A DNA stretch of 19,719 bases from Desulfobacterales bacterium (GTDB taxonomy: Bacteria > Desulfobacterota > Desulfobacteria > Desulfobacterales > Desulfobacteraceae), in the NCBI GenBank assembly GCA_022361535.1, contig JAKSAU010000045.1:1-19719 (forward strand). Reading direction: 5' to 3'. Position 1 is the first letter of the stretch; every line of letters begins with the position of its first letter. Positions 13,774 to 19,719 of this stretch are shown here, one piece after another. The notes below the pieces were generated by a model. It saw only the letters and a list, made by a program, of their open reading frames with translations. It did no database searches and was not told where the DNA came from. The position numbers were made by a program, and so were the translations under genes.

Positions 13774-14127
13774 ATGGAGAAAATGATTGCATTTTGCGGA
13801 CTATCCTGCACGGACTGTCCAACGTTTTTAGCCACCCAAGCCAATGATGACGAAGCCAGGAAAAAAACCGCTGACATGATGGAAAAAAAATACGGGCTGG
13901 TATTCAAACCCGAAGAAATCAATTGTGACGGGTGCCTGAGTAAATCAGGCGTTTTGATTGGGTATTGCAGCACCTGCAAGGTCCGGGCATGCGGTATGGA
14001 AAAAGGCGTGGAAAACTGCACTGCCTGTAAAGCGCATCCCAATTGTGATCACCTGGCCGAGTTTCACTCATTTTCACCTGATGCAAAAGCTATGTTTGAT
14101 AGGTGTTTAAAAGAACGGCAGGTATAA
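13774..14127 (+). CDS. DUF3795 Cys-rich protein
   Basis: 117 residues with 12 cysteines (8, 12, 15, 51, 54, 65, 68, 73, 82, 85, 91, 111). The order CGLSCTDC, then INCDGC, YCSTCKVRAC and ENCTACKAHPNC is that of DUF3795, a family of small, likely metal-binding proteins of unknown biochemical role common in anaerobes. No signal peptide, so cytosolic. AGGAGA lies before the ATG. It is 16 nt downstream of the ECF sigma factor gene, which makes a regulatory partnership attractive: a metal- or redox-responsive protein beside a sigma factor with a Cys cluster. That is inference from position only. Confidence 0.85.
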   Translation: MEKMIAFCGLSCTDCPTFLATQANDDEARKKTADMMEKKYGLVFKPEEINCDGCLSKSGVLIGYCSTCKVRACGMEKGVENCTACKAHPNCDHLAEFHSFSPDAKAMFDRCLKERQV

Positions 14128-14144
14128 AAGATAAAGATCTTTTA
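14125..14144. terminator. AT-rich hairpin shared by convergent stops
   Basis: TAAAAGAT (14125-14132), loop AAAG, ATCTTTTA (14137-14144): 8 bp, perfect but AT-rich. It contains the stop codons of both the DUF3795 gene (14125-14127) and the radical SAM gene (14142-14144). As a terminator it would be weak; the placement mirrors the hairpin at 11551. Confidence 0.35.
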
Positions 14145-15455
14145 CAACCGTTGTATAATATAAAGAAACATGGGAAGCCTGCTTTTCGCTTTAAGGTAAT
14201 AGAAATCAAAAAGCACTTCCCTGGAGGGGCGGCCGAAGCGAAGCGGCGAAAGATAGACCGTTCCTTTGGGTTGTGTAAATTTTAGTTTTTCCCTGACCAA
14301 ATCCATCATGGCTGTGTTGTGCCCCTGGGGGAGCCCTTCATCCATGATAAAATTACAGGTCAATTCAACTTTGGAATAATTCCGGTTGATTTCTTGCATC
14401 CTGTCAAAAGCCTGGATCACTTTTTTAGATGTGACCGGCTTGCCAATGCGGTCAAGGGTGGTTTGGTCTGCTGATTCCAGTCCGATATTGATGCAGGTGT
14501 GAAAGTGTAAGGCGTCAAGCTCCTTGAAAAGGGTGTCATCAGCGTTGAGCAAGGCATCCACAGAGCCGAACATATAAAGCATGGGCTTTGTCATGATGCT
14601 TGTATCAAATTCAAGGGTGTCGTATGCCGCCCTGGCAGCATAAAGGATCAGTTCCGTTGGTGCGTTCAAGGCATCGTGTTCACCTAAAAACACGGCATTG
14701 TAGTTCACCAGGTCTTTATCATACATTGCTTTTAATTCAATGAGCTGCCTGTCAATATCGTCCCGGCTTCTCGGGGTAAAGGCTTTCTTGTTTTTTACTT
14801 TGCAAAACCTGCATTTATAAAGACAGCCATCTGCAATGGTTAACGGGATGACGTCATAATCAGAGTGCCTTGCATCCGGGGGCAGCACTGTAACCCTTCC
14901 TCCGGGGATTGCGAACAGCCTCTCTGCCCGGTTACAAAGATCAGCAGGTGTTTTAGAAAGAATACGGTCCGTCCATTGGGCTATTGGCTCGGGCATGGCT
15001 GATGAATCTATGTTAAGACCTGATAAGGTCTGATGCCAGCCGCGGGAAAGCCTGTCTACCTCGGGCTCATTAAAGGGTTTGCCTCCCAACAAAGAATTGG
15101 TGGTGTACATGAGGTTGGGCAGGTAATATTCGCCAATGGATTCAAACACGCCTGCATATCCCCCGGTAGAATAGTAGACCCAGTCATTGCCCTTTGTTCG
15201 CTTTAACCACTCCTGGGGGTGGTGCCATGCGTTTGTCTTTCCCCTTATATGGCGGATCTCATGGTTTAGATCAAACTCCACGATAAACTCGGAAGTTTCA
15301 AGCCTTGAGTGAATCCCGTATTTAATAGGATAGGAGATTTTTGTGTATTCTCTGGAGCCCATGAGGTTAAGATCAATTTTAAGTCCTTGGCCTGCATAGC
15401 TTAAAGGGTCGGGGTGCTCTTCTGAAGATCTAATTGGAGTGGTTTTGGGAGTCAT
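14142..15455 (-). CDS. Radical SAM protein with unassigned N-terminal region
   Basis: 437 residues from the ATG at 15455. The frame stays open to a TTG at 15566, but neither start has a ribosome site, so the N-terminus is uncertain. The [4Fe-4S] motif is C211-LYK-C215-RF-C218 (CxxxCxxC) after PLTIADG, typical of radical SAM enzymes. The barrel continues with NAVFLGEHDALNAP, INIGLESADQTTLDRIG and FIMDEGLPQGH, a pattern close to the Elp3/HemN/MiaB-like group of barrels. The first 205 residues (KIDLNLMGSREYTKISYPIKYG to GGRVTVLPPD) match nothing I know. The substrate is unknown. It converges on DUF3795 and diverges from the GNAT-monooxygenase pair. Enzymes of this type need reduced iron-sulfur clusters, which suits an anaerobe. 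Confidence 0.85.
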   Translation of the reverse strand: MTPKTTPIRSSEEHPDPLSYAGQGLKIDLNLMGSREYTKISYPIKYGIHSRLETSEFIVEFDLNHEIRHIRGKTNAWHHPQEWLKRTKGNDWVYYSTGGYAGVFESIGEYYLPNLMYTTNSLLGGKPFNEPEVDRLSRGWHQTLSGLNIDSSAMPEPIAQWTDRILSKTPADLCNRAERLFAIPGGRVTVLPPDARHSDYDVIPLTIADGCLYKCRFCKVKNKKAFTPRSRDDIDRQLIELKAMYDKDLVNYNAVFLGEHDALNAPTELILYAARAAYDTLEFDTSIMTKPMLYMFGSVDALLNADDTLFKELDALHFHTCINIGLESADQTTLDRIGKPVTSKKVIQAFDRMQEINRNYSKVELTCNFIMDEGLPQGHNTAMMDLVREKLKFTQPKGTVYLSPLRFGRPSREVLFDFYYLKAKSRLPMFLYIIQRL

Positions 15456-15620
15456 TTTCTGTATCGCATAATTTATTCTCAGCTTTACCGGGGTGAAAAC
15501 TATCCCGCCCGGCAGAAAATCTTTACAACTGCCCTGTATCTTTTGCAATGTTTTTTTAATATCCAACCAGCTGTGTTAGACTGCTGCCTAATAAATATTT
15601 TGAACCAGGAGCACTTTAGA

Positions 15621-16166
15621 ATGACAACCAGGCATATCAGAGAAATGAAATCCGGAGACCAATACCGGGTCATAGATTATTTTTTAAATGCTGATATTGA
15701 GTTTCTCGACGGCATGGGAGTGGAACGGGGCAAACTTCCTGACCGGGAGACATGGAGCAGCCTGATCAGTGAAGATTTAAGACAGCCTTTGAAAAAACGT
15801 CAGTTTTATTACTTGTTATGGGAGTTTAACGGTGAACCTGTGGGCCACTCAAATATTAATAAGATCATATTCGGTCAAGAGGCATATATGCACCTTCATC
15901 TCTGGGAACCCGAACTTCGTAAAGCCGGTCTTGGGCAATGGTTTGTCAGTGAATGTATCATAAAATATTTTGAGAAATTTAATTTAGAGGTGCTCTTGTG
16001 TGAACCCTATGCCCAAAATCCCGGCCCGAATAAAACTTTGGAAAAAATGGGATTTTCACTTGTTAAAACCTATGATACCGTGCCCGGGTGGATTAATTAT
16101 CATCAGACAGTGAACCGCTGGGCGTTAACACGGGAGACGTGGCAAAAAAGATCCCAGATAAAATAA
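15621..16166 (+). CDS. GNAT family N-acetyltransferase
   Basis: 181 residues. I choose the ATG at 15621 because CAGGAG lies 9 nt upstream (15606-15611) and the GNAT fold begins there; the frame is open from 15543, but that overlaps the opposite-strand radical SAM leader. The acetyl-CoA loop is R100-K-A-G103-L-G105 in PELRKAGLGQWFVSECI, and NPGPNKTLEKMGFSLVKTYDT is the usual C-terminal motif. The Trp-rich end (VPGWINYHQTVNRWALTRETW) resembles the RimJ-like subfamily, which acetylates protein N-termini or small molecules. The acceptor is unknown. The monooxygenase-domain gene starts 11 nt downstream, so the two are probably cotranscribed. Confidence 0.85.
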   Translation: MTTRHIREMKSGDQYRVIDYFLNADIEFLDGMGVERGKLPDRETWSSLISEDLRQPLKKRQFYYLLWEFNGEPVGHSNINKIIFGQEAYMHLHLWEPELRKAGLGQWFVSECIIKYFEKFNLEVLLCEPYAQNPGPNKTLEKMGFSLVKTYDTVPGWINYHQTVNRWALTRETWQKRSQIK

Positions 16167-16177
16167 AGGAAAAACCT

Positions 16178-16483
16178 ATGATACATGTTCTTGCCTCCAT
16201 AAAAGTTAAAGAAGATTCGCTCAACGATTTTATAGAAATTTTCAAGGCCAATGTGCCCAATGTGCTTGAGGAACAAGGGTGTCTTGGTTATGAACCTGCC
16301 CAGGATCTGCCAACAGGTCTTCCTATCCAGGAAACAGCCCCATCAACCATCACGGTTATTGAGAAATGGGAGAGTATGGAAGCGCTTCAGGCTCATTTAT
16401 CTGCACCCCATATGGTTGAGTATAAAGACAAGACAAAAGATATGGTTGAAAGTCTCACAGTTAAGATTCTTAAGCCTGTTTGA
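16178..16483 (+). CDS. ABM-domain (antibiotic biosynthesis monooxygenase-like) protein
   Basis: 101 residues, the usual size of a single ABM ferredoxin-like domain. I choose the ATG at 16178 (AAAGGA 7 nt upstream), not the open frame from 16139 that overlaps the GNAT gene. Matching features are MIHVLASIKVKEDSLNDFIEIF, EEQGCLGYEPAQDL, and VIEKWESMEALQAHLSAPHM, the conserved E-x-W-x-S plus H-x-x-x-x-H/M pattern. Family members such as YgiN oxidise quinols without cofactors, or act in heme or ring cleavage; which activity applies here is not visible. It is cotranscribed with the upstream GNAT gene. No strong terminator follows: GTTCCCC-TTTT-GGGAC at 16536-16552 is weak. Confidence 0.82.
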   Translation: MIHVLASIKVKEDSLNDFIEIFKANVPNVLEEQGCLGYEPAQDLPTGLPIQETAPSTITVIEKWESMEALQAHLSAPHMVEYKDKTKDMVESLTVKILKPV

Positions 16484-16563
16484 TAAAGTTCTGTTTTATA
16501 GAAAACTCAATGTCTCCTTGTTTACATTACAAGGCAGTTCCCCTTTTGGGACACAAGGCTACC

Positions 16564-16636
16564 GGCTTATCTGTCCTGGAAACAGCTGCCGTCTTTTTTG
16601 ACGAAAATACGCCTGATACCATTTTGGGGGATAAGC
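16564..16636 (+). repeat. Palindromic element, copy C
   Basis: AGCTGCCG (16584-16591), an 18-nt AT-rich inner hairpin, and CGCCTGATACC (16610-16620) keep the layout of copies A and B. The outer arms pair through GCTTATC (16565-16571) with GATAAGC (16630-16636) and less perfectly inside. It shares a 15-nt block (GGAAACxGCTGCCGT, one difference) with copy B, so B and C are close relatives. The core is slightly degenerate: AGC/ACC replaces GGC/GCC. It points toward the hybrid kinase, 138 nt away. Confidence 0.72.
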
Positions 16637-16663
16637 AAGCTAAGCGTTAATGAAAATTTGCTA

Positions 16664-16682
16664 AATCTATTGCCAATAGATT
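16664..16682. promoter_or_regulatory. Perfect 19-bp palindrome, operator-like
   Basis: AATCTATTG-C-CAATAGATT: two 9-bp arms around one base, about 92 nt before the hybrid kinase ATG. The size and symmetry suit a dimeric repressor or activator site. A TTGCTA lies just left of it (16658-16663), so it could overlap a promoter. No regulator is identified. Confidence 0.35.
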
Positions 16683-16774
16683 ATAGGGTTGTTGAAAATG
16701 CTACAGCGTAGTAATATGTGGAATACCTTTGCAGCAAATTCCATCACAAGTTTGTAAGGCGAAAAGGATAGACG

Positions 16775-19216
16775 ATGGCAGGATTAAAACCTGGTGCATT
16801 GCAGTTTGCGATATTGCTGGTATTCTTGTATCTGGTTTCACCTCCATCCGGACTAAATGCCCAGAGCCTTATATTCAGAGGTGATCATAAGTATCCTCCC
16901 TATGAATATCTTGATGAAAGAAGTCGGCCTTCAGGGTTTAACGTAGATATTACCCAGGCAATAGCCAGGGAAATGGGTATGGATATAGTTATCCGGCTTG
17001 GTCCCTGGAGCCAGGTTCGTTCAGAATTGGAATCCGGTAAGATTGATGCACTCATGGGCATGTTTAATACCCGTGAACGGGATAAACTGGTGGATTTTTC
17101 AATTCCCCATTTTATTGCATCATATGCGGTTTTTGTTCGAGACGGATCGAACATCGAGTCAATTTCGGATGCAAAAGACAAAGCTATTATTTTGCAAAAA
17201 GGGGATCTGGGCCATGATTATGTGGTTGAGAATGCAATATCCACGAACTTGATTCTAAAAACAGATATGGATACGGTCTTCAGCCTTCTCGCACAAGGCA
17301 TAGGGGACTGTGCAGTGGTGTCACGGCTGCAGGGACTCATTCTTTTAAAAGAAAAAGAAATAAAAAATATTGTGGCTGTGGGGGCCCCAATCATCCAGCG
17401 TAAATACTGCCTGGCTGTTAACGAAGGCAACTCAAGCCTGCTTGCAAAACTTAACGAAGGGTTGAGTGTCATTAAAACATCGGGTGAGTATGACCGGATA
17501 TACGAAAAATGGTTTGGGGTATATGAAGCAGAACAGGATGTGGTTGCCCGGATTATCCGTTCCATCGTACTGACCGCAGGGCCGTTACTGGCTTTGACCA
17601 TCATTGTGTTTATCTGGTCATGGACCCTAAAGCAGCAGGTGGCCAGAAAAACAAAGGAGCTGACCGAATCGAATATTGCCTTGGAAGCCCACAGGAATAA
17701 CCTGGAGACAATTGTTGCAGAAAGGACCCGCGATTTAGAAAAAGCCAAGTCCAAAGCAGAGAGTGCCAATTTGGCAAAAAGTGAATTTATCGCAAACATG
17801 AGCCATGAGATCCGAACGCCAATGAATGCGATTTTAGGGTTTACTGAGATTCTTACCCACCGGCTCAGCGACGACAAACTCAGATCCTATGCCCAGACCA
17901 TTCATCGAAGCGGGTCCACATTAATGGGGCTGATTAATGATATTCTGGACCTGTCAAAAATAGAGGCCGGTGAATTGAGAATAGAATATGCTCCATCTCG
18001 CCCTAAAGATCTGCTTTATGAAATGGAGTCCGTCTTTGGCAGGAGTATTTCTGAAAAAGGACTTGCTTTACGGATTGATGCAGCAGAAGATATTCCGATT
18101 TTACTATTGGATGAAATACGGATTCGCCAGATTCTGACCAACCTTGTGGGCAATGCAGTCAAATTTACCCGGGAAGGGCATATCCGGTTAGGATTGGATG
18201 TAGAGCGGTCTTCAGACCCGGAGCGGAATACGGTAAATCTCATTTTTACTGTGGCAGACACTGGAATTGGTATTCCTAAAGATCAGCACAGGGAAATCTT
18301 TAAGTCTTTTCGGCAGCGACAAGGGCAGAAAACAGCCGAATTCGGAGGTACAGGTCTTGGGCTTGCCATAACCAGGAAACTTACGTTTATGCTGAACGGA
18401 ACCATTGATCTATACAGCCGGGAAGATGAAGGTGCTGTATTCACTGTTCGGATTCCTGATGTTGAAATTGTACCGGATGATACGGTTGAAAATTATGACC
18501 GGTTAAGTTCAGATTTATCCACCCTTACGTTTGAGAGAAAGACGATCCTGGTTGTGGATGATATTGAATTTAATCGGGACTTAATCAACGCACATTTAGA
18601 GCCTTTTGGGTTTGACCTGATTGAAGCGGAAAATGGCATACAGGCTTTGGAGAAGATAAAGGAACACAGGCCTGACCTGGTGCTTTTGGATATGAAGATG
18701 CCGGTGATGGACGGGTATGAACTTATTGGGATTCTTTGTAAAGATCCTGCTTTGTCATCCATACCTGTGGTCGCGGTTACTGCGTCTGCTCTTGCAAGTG
18801 ATGAGCAGGAAATTTCCAGGATTTGCGACGGCTATCTGCAAAAACCCTTTAGCCGGGCAGACCTTATCGAAAAACTATTGATATTTCTTCCCCATAGCCA
18901 GCAAACAAACAAAACTGCTGTAGTAGATATTGATAAAGAGTCATTTGACGAATCTCTCATTTTGTCAAAAGCAACCACCTGGTTTTTAGAAGACCAGGTG
19001 GGCAAACTGCCGGACTTAATGAACCGGATGAACCTGGGCGAGATAGAGTCTTTTTGCATGGCACTTAAAGAATATGGAATAGAGCACAAAGAATCCTTTC
19101 TGGTAGATTGGGGAAACAAGCTTCACCTTGCTGTGCAAGCGTTTGACAGCAGAAAACTCCGTCAGACAGTGGAAGCCTTTGAAAATATGGTAATGAAAGC
19201 AGACAAGAGGGGTTAA
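16775..19216 (+). CDS. Hybrid histidine kinase with periplasmic solute-binding sensor
   Basis: 813 residues; AAGGA precedes the ATG. Order: signal peptide or N-terminal anchor (1-30); periplasmic SBP_bac_3 domain (about 30-255: FRGDHKYPPYEYLDE, SGKIDALMGMFNTRERDKLVDFS, YEKWFGVY); one membrane span (about 262-285); coiled coil; HisKA with His344 (ANMSHEIRTPMN); ATPase with N box (NLVGNAVKF), G1 (DTGIGIP) and G2 (GTGLGLAI); receiver (about 588-710) with Asp639 (LLDMKMPVMDG). The last 100 residues are helical but lack an HPt phospho-His motif. The layout is that of BvgS/EvgS-type sensors, with the solute domain binding an amino-acid-like or small organic ligand (not identifiable). The next gene starts at the base after the stop, so the pair is translationally coupled and forms one phosphorelay. 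Confidence 0.93.
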   Translation: MAGLKPGALQFAILLVFLYLVSPPSGLNAQSLIFRGDHKYPPYEYLDERSRPSGFNVDITQAIAREMGMDIVIRLGPWSQVRSELESGKIDALMGMFNTRERDKLVDFSIPHFIASYAVFVRDGSNIESISDAKDKAIILQKGDLGHDYVVENAISTNLILKTDMDTVFSLLAQGIGDCAVVSRLQGLILLKEKEIKNIVAVGAPIIQRKYCLAVNEGNSSLLAKLNEGLSVIKTSGEYDRIYEKWFGVYEAEQDVVARIIRSIVLTAGPLLALTIIVFIWSWTLKQQVARKTKELTESNIALEAHRNNLETIVAERTRDLEKAKSKAESANLAKSEFIANMSHEIRTPMNAILGFTEILTHRLSDDKLRSYAQTIHRSGSTLMGLINDILDLSKIEAGELRIEYAPSRPKDLLYEMESVFGRSISEKGLALRIDAAEDIPILLLDEIRIRQILTNLVGNAVKFTREGHIRLGLDVERSSDPERNTVNLIFTVADTGIGIPKDQHREIFKSFRQRQGQKTAEFGGTGLGLAITRKLTFMLNGTIDLYSREDEGAVFTVRIPDVEIVPDDTVENYDRLSSDLSTLTFERKTILVVDDIEFNRDLINAHLEPFGFDLIEAENGIQALEKIKEHRPDLVLLDMKMPVMDGYELIGILCKDPALSSIPVVAVTASALASDEQEISRICDGYLQKPFSRADLIEKLLIFLPHSQQTNKTAVVDIDKESFDESLILSKATTWFLEDQVGKLPDLMNRMNLGEIESFCMALKEYGIEHKESFLVDWGNKLHLAVQAFDSRKLRQTVEAFENMVMKADKRG

Positions 19217-19719
19217 ATGGATGGTGCAGCCGGTCAGATTCTGATTGTTGATGATACCCCGGAAAATATTAAAATTATTGCCGAGATACTCAAACAAGAC
19301 GGTTATGGTATTTCCTTTGCTAATTCAGGACAAAAGGCGCTGGATATCATTCGCCTGACGCCCCCAGACCTTGTTCTCCTTGACATTGTGATGCCGGGTA
19401 TGGATGGGTTTGAAACATGCCGGAAAATAAAAGCTGACCCTGATACTGCCTTGCTTCCCGTGATCTTTTTATCCAATATCACCGATTCAAAAAAAGTTGT
19501 AGAAGGCCTGAAAATAGGGGCGGTGGACTACCTTAATAAACCAGTTCAAAAAGATATTCTCCTTGCAAGAGTCAAAACGCATTTGACTATTCGTTCATTT
19601 CAAAAGGACCTGGAAGTAAAAGTAGACGAGCGGACACAAGATTTAAGCAACGCACTTCAGCAGATCGACGATATTATAATGTCCATGCCGTCTGTGGTAA
19701 TCAGCCTGGATGAAAAAGG
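19217..19719 (+). CDS. Response regulator, likely with PAS/kinase C-terminus (partial)
   Basis: It begins with ATG at 19217, the base after the upstream stop, and runs off the window; 167 complete residues are seen. The receiver domain (about 7-122) has the acidic pair (LIVDDTPEN), phospho-acceptor Asp56 (LLDIVMPGMDGF), Ser/Thr in FLSNI and Lys in LNKPV. A coiled coil (VKVDERTQDLSNALQQI) and the start of a PAS-like segment (MSMPSVVISLDEK) follow, so the full protein probably continues into PAS and histidine kinase domains. It would receive phosphate from the upstream kinase. The C-terminal architecture is a prediction. Confidence 0.85.
   Translation, partial: MDGAAGQILIVDDTPENIKIIAEILKQDGYGISFANSGQKALDIIRLTPPDLVLLDIVMPGMDGFETCRKIKADPDTALLPVIFLSNITDSKKVVEGLKIGAVDYLNKPVQKDILLARVKTHLTIRSFQKDLEVKVDERTQDLSNALQQIDDIIMSMPSVVISLDEK

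Noticed and set aside
13940..13976. Fourth copy of the palindromic element inside the DUF3795 gene (ATCAGGCG ... TTGCAGC)
   Set aside because: Only the short core words match; there are no arms, and the sequence encodes conserved-looking protein (KSGVLIGYCS).
18920..19213. HPt domain at the end of the hybrid kinase
   Set aside because: The region is helical, but no H-x-x-K-G-type phospho-His motif is visible.

Overview
The window reads as chromosomal DNA of a Gram-negative, signalling-rich bacterium. The mix of lipoprotein and OmpA-type envelope proteins, a class III cyclase with a GAF-like sensor, a BvgS-like hybrid kinase, a DUF3795 protein and a radical SAM protein, together with moderate GC and AT-rich gaps, would fit a Desulfobacteraceae-type sulfate reducer. 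That placement is inference: no rRNA or other taxonomic marker is present. I see no tRNA, rRNA, CRISPR array, complete insertion sequence or phage module.

Left part (1-6470, mostly + strand). After terminator-like hairpins come a large lipoprotein (598-2736) with an Ig-like stretch and a peptidoglycan-binding-like domain, and then a protein fusing a trypsin-fold protease (H150/D199/S288) to a SleB-type cell-wall hydrolase (2846-4357). The two form a visibly GC-richer block and probably work together on the cell wall. An AT-rich gap of about 800 bp follows; it may encode a 34-residue membrane peptide on the - strand. Next are an 86-residue Cys-containing protein (5157-5417) and a Gfa/CENP-V-type zinc protein (5752-6276). 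A 16-bp direct repeat lies at 229 and at 6351, bracketing this block.

Middle (6470-10325, - strand). A GAF-like/class III cyclase, a GNAT acetyltransferase and a secreted VWA protein with two OmpA-like domains are transcribed in that order with short gaps.

Right part (10326-19719). A small secreted or anchored protein converges on a DegP-like protease without a PDZ domain. An ECF sigma factor with a Cys-rich tail is coupled to a 12-cysteine DUF3795 protein and converges on a radical SAM protein. Divergent from the latter is a GNAT-monooxygenase pair. The window ends in a phosphorelay pair: a periplasmic-sensor hybrid histidine kinase whose stop codon directly abuts a receiver protein that runs off the end.

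The most unusual non-coding signal is a family of three palindromic elements (10770-10848, 12436-12511 and 16564-16636). They share a core (GCTGCCG, a 16-18 nt AT-rich hairpin, CGCCTGATRCC) inside outer arms whose sequence differs between copies but stays largely self-complementary. All three are intergenic and point toward the next gene on their own strand.
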